Assembly (NCBI GenBank): GCA_021199275.1
Contig: JAJQIJ010000024.1
Location: 47,819 to 111,818 of the forward strand
Source: Clostridiales bacterium
Lineage (GTDB): Bacteria; Bacillota; Clostridia; Oscillospirales; Acutalibacteraceae
Length of the DNA stretch: 64,000 nt
Direction of reading: 5' to 3'
Under the pieces are notes generated by a model. The model was given only the letters and a program-made list of their open reading frames with translations, did no database searches and had not been told where the DNA came from. Shown here piece by piece: positions 44,203 to 52,378 of this stretch (position 1 is its first letter; each line of letters begins with the position of its first letter). Position numbers and translations under genes: made by a program.

Positions 44203-44458
44203 CTGAAAACTCCATTGTCATTATTTCGCCTTCAATAACCGCACCGTCGCCTGTGAAAGAGCCGATATGCAGCGCGCTGCCCAAAAAGGTAACGGTGCGC
44301 CTGCCTATATTAAGCTTGATTTTTTCAGATGAATATTCAAGAATTGATTTAAGCCCGTCAACAACGCATTCGCGGTTGCCGATTATTTCAATATGCCCGG
44401 TGCCGTTATAATATTCAAGCGGGAAATCGGTTTGATAAGGCGTTGATTTTCTTTTCAT
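44192..44458 (-). CDS. yqfC: Sporulation protein YqfC
   Basis: YqfC is a short sporulation protein expressed in the mother cell; its role is unknown. The 88 residues with LEYYNGTGHIEIIGNRECVV (about 14) and LNIGRRTVTFLGSALHIGSF (about 49) match the YabP/YqfC family. The coding end overlaps yqfD by 11 bases. The upstream 60-base gap is shared with divergent ylbJ; on the minus strand it contains CATATAAAT, which resembles a sigma-E -10 box, but I could not fix a convincing -35 box. Confidence 0.9.
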   Translation of the reverse strand: MKRKSTPYQTDFPLEYYNGTGHIEIIGNRECVVDGLKSILEYSSEKIKLNIGRRTVTFLGSALHIGSFTGDGAVIEGEIMTMEFSDAG

Positions 44459-44518
44459 AAAACCACCGATTATTTATATGATTTTATTAGGTAGTTTTAG
44501 AATAGGGCAGGTAATAAT

Positions 44519-45541
44519 ATGAAATTAAAAAAAGAAAGCTGCCAGCTGGTTATAATGCTGGGGGCTGTGGCGCTGCTTATTGTGTTTTCAGCCAAAGCAA
44601 AAGACGGAGCGCAATACGGCTTTTTTATGGCAGAGGAAATCGTGGCGCCCAGCCTGCTGCCGCTGCTTATAATATTTAACCTGATATCGAAAACATCTGC
44701 CGGCGCGGTAATTGAAAAGCTGTTCGGGGCGTTTTTTGAAAAGATTTTCAGGCTGCCGCGCGCAGCGGTGACTGCGGTGGTGTTTGGGCTTACAGGCGGC
44801 TACCCAACAGGCGCCCTGCTTACCGAAAAGCTGTTTGAAGCCGGGGAAATAGACGAAAAAACCGCCGCGCGCATTTTGCGCTTTAACGTAAACGGCGGCG
44901 CAGCGTTTATTATAACCGGCGTGGGCACGGCAATGCTGGGCAGCAGAAACGCGGGTCTTGTGCTTTTTGCTTCCACAACAACGGCTGCAATAATAATAGC
45001 GCTGTTTTCAGCCATTGGGCAGCCAAAATTAAAAAACACACCGCCGCGATTTGACGCGCTGCCGTTTGGAGACGCGCTTTGCAGCGCCACGGAAAGCGCA
45101 ATCAGAAGCGTGCTTTACATAAGCGCATACATAATTCTCTTTTCGGCGCTTGCGGCTGTGTTTACAATTCCCGGCTCTTGGCAAATATTAATTGAAATTA
45201 CGTCAGGCATCAGCGCCTGCTGTGGCGAGCTTGGCCTTGCGCAGCTGGCGGCTTTCACGGCTTTTGCCGGCATATGCATTCATTTTCAGCTTTTGTCTGT
45301 AATTAAAAAGGTAAACATGTCTTATTTGCATTTTCTTTTGTTCAGGGTGATACATGCGCTTTTGTCTTTTGCAATTTGCAAAATAATTCAGGCGGCTTTT
45401 CCAAGCGAAGCATATGTTTTTTCAAACACCGCCGGCGGCATAACGCCCGCCGCAAGCCTGAATGCAGCGCTGTCTTTGCTGCTGGTTATAAGCTGCGCGG
45501 TGCTGATTTTTGATATTGAAAATAAAAAAAACGCCTGTTAA
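44519..45541 (+). CDS. ylbJ: Sporulation integral membrane protein YlbJ
   Basis: YlbJ is a mother-cell membrane protein needed for normal spore cortex formation in Bacillus. The 340 residues form about eight or more hydrophobic helices with a nucleoside-transporter-gate-like pattern: MAEEIVAPSLLPLLIIFNLIS (given in part; about 38), GLTGGYPTGALLTEKLFEAG (about 90, the family-typical GYP stretch) and FNVNGGAAFIITGVG (about 122). AGGGCAGGT precedes the ATG. It is divergent from yqfC with a 60-base shared promoter region, so two sporulation units start back to back. Confidence 0.9.
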   Translation: MKLKKESCQLVIMLGAVALLIVFSAKAKDGAQYGFFMAEEIVAPSLLPLLIIFNLISKTSAGAVIEKLFGAFFEKIFRLPRAAVTAVVFGLTGGYPTGALLTEKLFEAGEIDEKTAARILRFNVNGGAAFIITGVGTAMLGSRNAGLVLFASTTTAAIIIALFSAIGQPKLKNTPPRFDALPFGDALCSATESAIRSVLYISAYIILFSALAAVFTIPGSWQILIEITSGISACCGELGLAQLAAFTAFAGICIHFQLLSVIKKVNMSYLHFLLFRVIHALLSFAICKIIQAAFPSEAYVFSNTAGGITPAASLNAALSLLLVISCAVLIFDIENKKNAC

Positions 45542-45779
45542 GCGGCGCTTCTTTTGCATTTTTATATTTACTCAAGCAAAATTATGTGATATCTTATTAA
45601 TAGCATAACAATTTAGGGGAAATGTCCACCGCATTATAAGGCGGCGGGTGCCGATTTTTAATCAGCTGTAACTATAAGCTCCCGCTGGGGGCGGCAGCGG
45701 CTGGCGCCCCACGTTGAATAACGGGCAAGCCCTTATTGAATTAAAATTTTGCAATCTTATTTTTACGGGGAACACAAAT
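45542..45779. other. Gap before the alpha-galactosidase with repeats
   Basis: A weak promoter candidate is TTTACT (45567-45572), a 17-base spacer and TATCTT (45590-45595). A palindrome AGGGGAAATGTCCACCGC...TAAGGCGG lies at 45613-45645 and resembles the terminator at 34011-34045. A dispersed element copy is at 45717-45740. The open frame of the next gene extends back through this element, but I regard that as chance. Confidence 0.45.
45717..45740 (-). repeat. Dispersed intergenic element, copy 2
   Basis: Read on the minus strand it is TTCAATAAGGGCTTGCCCGT followed by TATT, 23 of 24 bases identical to the copy at 555-578. Confidence 0.6.
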
Positions 45780-47876
45780 ATGGGCGTTATTATATGTAAA
45801 AACAATATTTTTGTGCTTGAAACAAAAAACACGCACTATGTTTTGGGCGTTGACGGCGCGGGTTATAACCACCACATATACTGGGGCAAAAAATGCGCTG
45901 TGGGCGACTATTGTTTAAACGACATAGGAAATGAAAATTCCAACCACACAAAGCTTGACGAATATAAGCAGGAAATGACGCCTTTCGGCCAAACAATGTA
46001 CCGCGACTGCGACATTAAAGCCGAATTTGACGACGGGTGCCGCGAAATCAACCTGAATTATTGCGGCCACAAAAGCGCTCAAAACAGCTTAGAGCTTATT
46101 TTCACAGACAAGTATTACCCACTTAAAATCACGCTGCATTACCAAGTTTTTGACGGCTGTGACATTATAAAGCGCTTTACCACCGTGGAAAACACCGGCG
46201 GCGGCAAAATTGTTTTTGAAAAGCTGGCCAGCGCCCAGTTCAGCCTGCCGGGCGTAAAGCCATATACGTTTAAAAACACAAACGGCGCCTGGGGCGGCGA
46301 ATTTCTTGAAACCGAATGCACGCTTGAGGGCGGATATGCAGTTTACGAAAGCCGCCGGGGCGCGTCAAACCACAACAATTCGCCCTATTTCATTGCTCAC
46401 CGCGGCGCAGACGAAAACAGCGGAAAAGTTTATTTTGCCGCCCTGGCTTACAGCGGTAACTTTAAGGTGAGCTGCGCAAGAGATTTATATTCAACAACAA
46501 GAGTTGTTATGGGAATGAACGACTTTGACTTTTCACACACACTTTTGGGCGGCGAAAGGCTGGACACGCCGCCGGTTTACTGCGGGCACACCATAGGGCT
46601 TGGTGAAATGACAAGGCAGATGAACGCCTTTGCCGTTAAAGAGCTGCTGCCCCGGCAGTTTAACAAAAAGGTGCTGCCGGTGCTTTACAATTCATGGGAA
46701 ACAACGGGCTTTGGGGTAAATGCAAAGCAGCAGATGCGCCTTGCGGAATATGCGTCTCAAATAGGAATTGAGCTGTTTGTTATGGACGACGGCTGGTTTG
46801 GCCGGCGAAATGACGACCGCGCGGGGCTTGGCGACTGGTATGTAAATAAAGAAAAATTTCCGAACGGGCTTGACGAGCTTATTGGCAGGGTAAATGAACT
46901 GGGCATGGATTTCGGCATTTGGGTGGAGCCCGAAATGGTAAACCCAAACAGTGATTTATTCGCTGCCCACCCGGACTGGGTATATCATTACCCGCACCGA
47001 AACGCATGCGAACTGCGCCACCAGCTTGTGCTTAACATGACGCGGGAAGATGTGCAGGAATATATATTTAACATTTTAGACAGCCTGCTTTCAAAGCACA
47101 ATATAAAATATATTAAATGGGACATGAACCGCCCGTTTTCCGAAACAGGCGCCCAAAATCTGGCAGACCCCAAAATGTATTCATACCTGCACACCATGGC
47201 GGTGTATGGCATTGTTGACAAGCTGAAAGCAAAGCACCCCGCTGTGGCGATTGAAAGCTGTGCTTCCGGCGGCGGCAGGTGCGACCTTGGCGCGCTGTCG
47301 CATTTTGACCAGGCGTGGACAAGCGACAACACAGACGGCATTGACAGAATGACAATTCAAAAGGGCTATTCCCTGCTAAGGCCCGTAAAAACAATGCGCG
47401 CCTGGGTTACCGACATAGAGGGCATTAACAAGCCTTGCTCTCTTGATTTCAGGTTTGCCGTTGCAATGCAGGGCTCGCTTGGGCTGGGCGGCAACCTGAT
47501 GAAATACAGCGGCGAAGATTTGGAAATTTGCAAAAAAAATATTGCCCTTTATAAAAGCGTGCGCGAAATAATTCAGTTTGGCGACATGTACAGAATACTT
47601 GACATTGAAAAGGACGAGGTGCTTTTAAACCAATATGTAAACACAGACAAAACAAAAAGCGTGGCATTTTTGCTGGCAAACGGCACAAGATTTTTTAAAA
47701 AGAGAATTCCTGTTTGCTTTGCCGGGCTGGCTGAAAGCAAACGCTATAAGCTGCGCATCCAAAATAAAACATATGAAAAAGGCGGGGCATATCTTATGAA
47801 CGTGGGCCTTTCGCTGCATGTGCGCGGGGCAGACTATAATGAAATAATTATAATTGAAGAAATAAAGCCAACCTAA
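45780..47876 (+). CDS. Alpha-galactosidase (GH36)
   Basis: This cytoplasmic enzyme removes alpha-1,6-linked galactose from melibiose, raffinose and similar sugars. The 698 residues have the GH36 layout: an N-terminal beta domain, a catalytic barrel and a small C-terminal domain. The nucleophile aspartate is in IKYIKWDMNRPFSE (about 443) and the acid/base aspartate in TSDNTDGIDRM (about 515). Other family motifs are LFVMDDGWFGRRND (about 330) and ESCASGGGRCDLGALSHFD (about 493). There is no signal peptide. I chose the ATG at 45780 with GGGGAA upstream; 22 further in-frame codons cover a dispersed repeat. A GPH-type transporter follows after 57 bases, consistent with uptake of intact galactosides. 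Confidence 0.93.
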   Translation: MGVIICKNNIFVLETKNTHYVLGVDGAGYNHHIYWGKKCAVGDYCLNDIGNENSNHTKLDEYKQEMTPFGQTMYRDCDIKAEFDDGCREINLNYCGHKSAQNSLELIFTDKYYPLKITLHYQVFDGCDIIKRFTTVENTGGGKIVFEKLASAQFSLPGVKPYTFKNTNGAWGGEFLETECTLEGGYAVYESRRGASNHNNSPYFIAHRGADENSGKVYFAALAYSGNFKVSCARDLYSTTRVVMGMNDFDFSHTLLGGERLDTPPVYCGHTIGLGEMTRQMNAFAVKELLPRQFNKKVLPVLYNSWETTGFGVNAKQQMRLAEYASQIGIELFVMDDGWFGRRNDDRAGLGDWYVNKEKFPNGLDELIGRVNELGMDFGIWVEPEMVNPNSDLFAAHPDWVYHYPHRNACELRHQLVLNMTREDVQEYIFNILDSLLSKHNIKYIKWDMNRPFSETGAQNLADPKMYSYLHTMAVYGIVDKLKAKHPAVAIESCASGGGRCDLGALSHFDQAWTSDNTDGIDRMTIQKGYSLLRPVKTMRAWVTDIEGINKPCSLDFRFAVAMQGSLGLGGNLMKYSGEDLEICKKNIALYKSVREIIQFGDMYRILDIEKDEVLLNQYVNTDKTKSVAFLLANGTRFFKKRIPVCFAGLAESKRYKLRIQNKTYEKGGAYLMNVGLSLHVRGADYNEIIIIEEIKPT

Positions 47877-47933
47877 AAGGCTAAAGTCATGCGAAAGCCT
47901 GTGGCATAACCAAGCAGAATAAGGTTTGTAAAT

Positions 47934-50102
47934 ATGAAAAAGATTAAAAGCTTTTTAAAGGATTTTAAAGAACATTGGGCAAAGCCTTACCCCGGGCGAT
48001 ATATTCCCAACAAGGAAATAGTGGCTTACGGAATCGGCGGCATGGGCGTGCACTTTGCAGTAACCATAACCGGCTGTTTTTCCCTGTCTTCGTCTAACTT
48101 TTTTGTTGGCTCGTGCATAGGGCTGCAGCCAATGCATTTGCAATATATGCTGATTATAGCAAATATTGTTGGGCTTTTGATTACATCAGTGCGTTCATAT
48201 TGCTTTGACAACACCAAATCTGCTGACGGCAAGTTCCGCCCGTATTTAAAATGGATGGGAATACCCACCGTAATTATTTCTGTGGTGTTTGTTTGGCTGC
48301 CATATGAGTCAATGGACTATATGACTAAAGTAATAGTGGTGGAACTTATGTATCTGCTGCTTAACTGCTTTAGCCCGTTTTATTCCGAAGCGTTTTCAAC
48401 GCTGCTGCAGGTTATGTCGCCCGATTCAGATGAACGCACAGACGTCATGTCTATTTCGCAAATTATTTATTCATTGGCGCCGTCGCTTACTAATTTGCTG
48501 ATTCCGCTGCTGGCGCAGCTGACCGGCGGGCTTACAGACATACGCACATACAGGTTTATATACCCCATAATATCGGCAATCGGCATTTGCATGGCGTTTC
48601 CTGTTTACAAATATACGCGCGAAAGAATCATAAAGCCGCGTTCGCTTGAAAACGAAATTCGTTTTACAGACGCCGTGCGCAGCATTGCAAAAAACAAATA
48701 TTTTTGGATTATAAACATTGCCGGCTGGGTTGGCTTTTCAGAAAGCGCATACAGCGTAATACTGAACTGGACTTTTGTTTACGGCCACCCTGAACAAGAG
48801 GAACTTTTGGGCGTGGCGCAGACTGTTATAGGAAACGGGGCTCTTTGGTCTATGATGGCGGCGCCGTTTCTGATTAGACTTATAGGAAAAAGAAATCTTT
48901 TGATTTGGTGCAATGTTGTTAATATTGTTTTGCTGGCATTATTATACCCGTTTTATGACAATGTGTGGGTTGTTATTGTTATCTTTTACCTTAACAATTT
49001 CGTTGGCGTGCTGGGCAATATTTACAACCCCGGCATACAGGCAGACATGAAAGATTACCAGCAATATATAACAGGTGAAAGAATTGACGGGCTGTTCAGT
49101 GTGGGCTCTATGATTGGCACCATGCTTGGCTTCGGCACCGGGCTTATTGTGCCATATTTGCAGGAAATGTGCGGGCTTAAAGACGATTATGACGTGCTTT
49201 ATAACAGCGAAATTCGCGGGCGGCTGTTTCAGGTTATGATTATAGCGTCTGTAATAGGCGCCATAGTAAATGTAATTCCGTTTTTGTTTTATGACATGAC
49301 TGAAAAAAAGCAAAAAGGAATAACGCATGTGCTGCGCGTGCGTTCAATGTTTGACGACTATGTAAGTTCAAATTTAAGCGATGAAACATTAATAACCGGC
49401 ATGGAAATTATATATAGGGCAAAAGAGCTTAAAGGCAAAGAGCCATGCGCCATTTCAAAAGCAGAGCTTAAAAGGGCAAAAAAGCTGCCGAAAAGCACAG
49501 CGCAGGAAAAAAAGGAACGGGCAAAGGCGCTTCGGCTGGCAAAAGAAAAAATTAAAGAACAAAAAAAGATGAATTTAGACATTGAGCTTGCGCCGATTGT
49601 TAATGCAGAAATGCAAAAGTTTGACACTGAGCGCTATATAAAGCAAGCCGAAACCGCCGAATTTATTCTTTCATATAACTATGAACAGTTGGATTTGTTG
49701 CCTGCAAAGCTTAAGGAAATGGCAAAAGGCGCCGCCAAAGCAAGCAAAGCCGAAAAAGAAATGCGCGCCGATTTATTTAAACAAAGCCGAATTGCAAATG
49801 AAGCGCAAAAGCTGCGCTGCAAATATTACGCAAGCGGCATAAAAGAGCCTGACAGTGACGCTGTTGCCAAGGCGCAGGCCATGCCAAACGGCACGCCGGC
49901 CCAAGCGTTAAAAAGAAAACTGGCAGTAAGGCGCGCGCTTAAAGAAAAATCTGTTTATAAGCGAACGATAAAGCCGTTTACAGACGCGCAAAAGCTGCTG
50001 ACTCAAAAACAGGCATATCAAAGCATGGGCGAAATTGAAAAGCTTTATATAGCGGCGAAAAAAAGGGAAAAAGAATATGCGCCCCAAACCGCCGCGGTTT
50101 AA
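47934..50102 (+). CDS. GPH/MFS-type sugar transporter with long charged C-terminal tail
   Basis: This is a sodium- or proton-coupled glycoside transporter of the GPH/MFS group, located in the membrane. The first ~455 residues hold about 12 hydrophobic helices, with loops such as NTKSADGKFRPYLKWMGIP (about 91), typical of MelB-like carriers. It follows the alpha-galactosidase and probably imports its substrate. The family usually ends near residue 450-500. Here a tail of about 265 residues follows (about 456-722), rich in lysine, glutamate and alanine and probably helical. It shows no EIIA-like phosphorylation motif as in LacS. The tail's role is unknown. The gene ends at a bidirectional terminator. 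Confidence 0.82.
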   Translation: MKKIKSFLKDFKEHWAKPYPGRYIPNKEIVAYGIGGMGVHFAVTITGCFSLSSSNFFVGSCIGLQPMHLQYMLIIANIVGLLITSVRSYCFDNTKSADGKFRPYLKWMGIPTVIISVVFVWLPYESMDYMTKVIVVELMYLLLNCFSPFYSEAFSTLLQVMSPDSDERTDVMSISQIIYSLAPSLTNLLIPLLAQLTGGLTDIRTYRFIYPIISAIGICMAFPVYKYTRERIIKPRSLENEIRFTDAVRSIAKNKYFWIINIAGWVGFSESAYSVILNWTFVYGHPEQEELLGVAQTVIGNGALWSMMAAPFLIRLIGKRNLLIWCNVVNIVLLALLYPFYDNVWVVIVIFYLNNFVGVLGNIYNPGIQADMKDYQQYITGERIDGLFSVGSMIGTMLGFGTGLIVPYLQEMCGLKDDYDVLYNSEIRGRLFQVMIIASVIGAIVNVIPFLFYDMTEKKQKGITHVLRVRSMFDDYVSSNLSDETLITGMEIIYRAKELKGKEPCAISKAELKRAKKLPKSTAQEKKERAKALRLAKEKIKEQKKMNLDIELAPIVNAEMQKFDTERYIKQAETAEFILSYNYEQLDLLPAKLKEMAKGAAKASKAEKEMRADLFKQSRIANEAQKLRCKYYASGIKEPDSDAVAKAQAMPNGTPAQALKRKLAVRRALKEKSVYKRTIKPFTDAQKLLTQKQAYQSMGEIEKLYIAAKKREKEYAPQTAAV

Positions 50103-50190
50103 TAAACTGCGCTGGGTTTAAGGGCAGCGGCGCCGCAAACAGCTGCATTTTAAATTAAACAAAACCCGGCTAAAAAAGAAAGCGCAAAAT

Positions 50191-50220
50191 AAAAAAAGAC
50201 GGCTGTTGCCGTCTTTTTAT
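50191..50220. terminator. Bidirectional terminator between the transporter and hydrolase genes
   Basis: AAAAAGACGGC (50193-50203) pairs with GCCGTCTTTTT (50208-50218) around TGTT. Confidence 0.9.
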
Positions 50221-50222
50221 TT

Positions 50223-50245
50223 TTCAATAAGGCTTGCCCGTTATT
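50223..50245 (+). repeat. Dispersed intergenic element, copy 3
   Basis: TTCAATAAGGCTTGCCCGTT followed by ATT overlaps the last two bases of the hydrolase gene on the other strand. It is in inverted orientation to the copy at 51268-51290, so the pair brackets the hydrolase gene. Confidence 0.6.
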
Positions 50246-51197
50246 ATAAATATTTTTCTGCATATTTATTATATTTTTCAATAATTTTGGCATATGTGCG
50301 CCTTGTCAGGGCGGCGCGGGGGTTCATCATGTCAAACGCATGGTATGCCCCTTTTACTATTAGCAAATAAGCTTCTGTGCCGGCTTTTTGTAAATTTGAA
50401 AAATATGCGGCGGTTTCTGCAAAAAAAGGCTCTGCTGTGCCGACAAATGATATTGCGCCGGGCAGCGCCGAATAATTGCATTCCCTACCCGGGGCGGCAT
50501 ATGGCGGCACATTTTCTTTTAAATAGTTTTCGCCCAAATATATTTCCCACGCGCATTTATTTGCCGCAGTGTTCCAAACCGGCGCGTCATTGGCGGCAGA
50601 TGTTTTGCTGGGCCGGTCGTCAAGCATGGGGTAAAGGGGCAGCTGCATGCCTATATTATTAAAGCCTTTATCTCTTGCATATATACAAAGCGCGGCAGCC
50701 AGCCCGCCGCCGGCACTTTCGCCGCCCACAACAAGCCGGCGCTTTTCAATGCCAAGAAACGCCCTGTTTTCATGAATCCATTTTAATGTTAAATAGGCGT
50801 CTTCAAGCGCGCCGGGGTAAGGCTTTTTGGCAGACAAAACATAATCAGGCGCAACCAAAACGCAGGCAGCGCGCCGAATAAGTTCACCCGCAAACGACAT
50901 GCCCGCCATTTCGGGCGCGCCCAAAACATAACCGCCGCCGTGCAGCCATAATATGCCGGCTCTTTTTTTGCCGCAGTCTGCGCTTTTAAAAACGCAGATT
51001 CTAAGCGCCGAGCCGTCTTTGCGGGTAATAAACATTTTTTCACAGTTTAGCTTTTTAAGCTTTAAGCAAGATAAAACAGCACCTGACAAGGGGGACGCAA
51101 AAAGCTGAAACCACTTTTTGTCAAGCGGGCTTACGGCGCGCAGAATTTCACCCACCGGCCTTATTTCTTTATTTATTTCTTTGCTTTTAATAACCAT
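50244..51197 (-). CDS. Alpha/beta hydrolase (esterase/lipase, HSL type)
   Basis: This 317-residue enzyme has the hormone-sensitive-lipase layout: the oxyanion-hole motif LWLHGGGYVLG (about 88), the nucleophile serine in VVGGESAGGGLAAAL (about 155) and the catalytic histidine in VKGAYHAFDMM (about 285). It probably cleaves short-chain esters such as acetylated sugars, but the substrate is not known. There is no signal peptide, so it acts in the cytoplasm. The ATG at 51197 has GCAGGTGA four bases upstream. The frame extends 33 codons further only because it runs through a dispersed repeat copy. The gene is bracketed by two inverted copies of that element, which may have moved with it. Confidence 0.85.
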   Translation of the reverse strand: MVIKSKEINKEIRPVGEILRAVSPLDKKWFQLFASPLSGAVLSCLKLKKLNCEKMFITRKDGSALRICVFKSADCGKKRAGILWLHGGGYVLGAPEMAGMSFAGELIRRAACVLVAPDYVLSAKKPYPGALEDAYLTLKWIHENRAFLGIEKRRLVVGGESAGGGLAAALCIYARDKGFNNIGMQLPLYPMLDDRPSKTSAANDAPVWNTAANKCAWEIYLGENYLKENVPPYAAPGRECNYSALPGAISFVGTAEPFFAETAAYFSNLQKAGTEAYLLIVKGAYHAFDMMNPRAALTRRTYAKIIEKYNKYAEKYL

Positions 51198-51267
51198 AAA
51201 TTCACCTGCCACACGGCTTGAAGGTTGCGATTTACAAATAAAATCAGACAAGGGCCCGCCACATTTA

Positions 51268-51290
51268 CCGCCGGGCAAGCCCTTGTTGAA
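51268..51290 (-). repeat. Dispersed intergenic element, copy 4 (diverged)
   Basis: Read on the minus strand it is TTCAACAAGGGCTTGCCCGG and differs from copy 2 at few positions. It lies upstream of the hydrolase gene. Confidence 0.5.
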
Positions 51291-51325
51291 ATACAATTGT
51301 AAAATAAATTTAAAGCGCCTGTTGT

Positions 51326-52189
51326 TTATTCGTCACCGTCTGTGGTGTATTGGAACACGCACAAATCAGCAGACGCGAAATACTCGGTTACAATCGGGGT
51401 TAATTCGTCTCCGTCTCCGTAATCGGCTGACTGTAATTCCTTAACAGCTTCGTTAAAAGACGTTGAAAAATCTTCGCTTGGGTCAAATGCAAAGGCATAT
51501 TCCACAGTGTCAAGCACACCCGGCAGCACAGTGTAGCCGCCGCCATATGTATAATAGCTGAATTCGTCTATAATAACAATGTCAACCTTACCTGCGTCAA
51601 GTGCGGCGAAAGCCTCTTTAGCAGACGAATATTCACTTGCAGCTTTAAGAGAGTCTTTCACGGCGCTGTTTTTGTCAAGCGCAGACACGGCGGCGCCGGA
51701 AACTACAGCGGCGCTGCACCCTGCCACATCGCTGTAAGACGTTATGCTTTCGCCGGCAGATTCAGCCACAGCCGTTATAATATTATTTTCAATTATGTTT
51801 GAGCTCCAGCTGTAATCTTCGTTTACAGTGCCGGTGTTTTTAGTAAAGCCACCGCAATAAATTATGGCGGAATATTCATTGCCGGCAGAGTCTGTGTAAC
51901 AAATGTCTTCACCAAGGACATAGCCCTCTTCCACCTGAACGAAAACATAATCTGTGTAGTCGCCCTTAAATGAATCAAAGGTATTTTCAACAAGTTCAAC
52001 GTCAAACCCGGCGAGCTGCCCGTTTTCATCTGTATAAATAAACGGCGAATTTTCGGCTGTGTATGCGAAAATCAGCGTGTCTTCCGTAATTTCAGAGGCT
52101 GCATTTTCACTTTCCGAACAGCCTGAAAATAAAGCGCCTATAAATAACACGGCAAAAAACAGTGAAAGGATTTTTTTAGTGGATTTCAC
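51326..52189 (-). CDS. Family-3 substrate-binding lipoprotein (amino-acid type), stand-alone
   Basis: This lipoprotein resembles extracellular binding proteins of polar amino-acid ABC importers. The 287 residues start with a signal peptide and the lipobox GALFSGC (cysteine near 23). The family opening is LIFAYTAENSPFIYTDENGQ, then LAGFDVELVE. A second-lobe stretch, AFAALDAGKVDIVIIDEFSY, lies about 190. The sequence is acidic. The start is a GTG at 52189 with AAAGGGGGAA upstream; an upstream in-frame ATG at 52207 falls before that site. No permease or ATPase gene lies beside it, so it may work with a distant importer or as a sensor. It has its own promoter at 52221-52249. Confidence 0.78.
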   Translation of the reverse strand: MKSTKKILSLFFAVLFIGALFSGCSESENAASEITEDTLIFAYTAENSPFIYTDENGQLAGFDVELVENTFDSFKGDYTDYVFVQVEEGYVLGEDICYTDSAGNEYSAIIYCGGFTKNTGTVNEDYSWSSNIIENNIITAVAESAGESITSYSDVAGCSAAVVSGAAVSALDKNSAVKDSLKAASEYSSAKEAFAALDAGKVDIVIIDEFSYYTYGGGYTVLPGVLDTVEYAFAFDPSEDFSTSFNEAVKELQSADYGDGDELTPIVTEYFASADLCVFQYTTDGDE

Positions 52190-52220
52190 CGTATTCCCCC
52201 TTTGCAAAATCTATATTTTC

Positions 52221-52249
52221 ATTTTATATCATTATTTTGCCAATGTCAA
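52221..52249 (-). promoter_or_regulatory. Sigma-A promoter of the binding-lipoprotein gene
   Basis: On the minus strand a perfect TTGACA (52244-52249), a 17-base spacer and TAAAAT (52221-52226) are present. Confidence 0.75.
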
Positions 52250-52320
52250 TACATCATTTTAAAGATGTTGAACCCACCATGCCACGCAGGTGCAAATTGC
52301 GCCCGGCAGCTTTTAAAGCA

Positions 52321-52350
52321 GAAAAAAACAAGCCCGCCGTAAAGGCGGGC
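52321..52350 (-). terminator. Terminator of the giant-protein operon
   Basis: Read on the minus strand, GCCCGCC/GGCGGGC around TTTAC is followed by TTGTTTTTTT. It closes the two-gene unit 52379-64000. Confidence 0.85.
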
Positions 52351-52378
52351 CGTTGGCTTTTGTTTGAGCATTCTTGAA

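Noticed and set aside
45714..45779. Longer N-terminus for the alpha-galactosidase
   Set aside because: The extra 22 codons are translated from a dispersed repeat, and a good ribosome binding site precedes the ATG at 45780.
51198..51296. Longer N-terminus for the alpha/beta hydrolase
   Set aside because: The extra 33 codons run through a dispersed repeat, and GCAGGTGA lies right before the ATG at 51197.
51326..52189. Part of a full amino-acid ABC importer
   Set aside because: Neither a permease nor an ATPase frame is present on either side, so only a binding lipoprotein can be supported.
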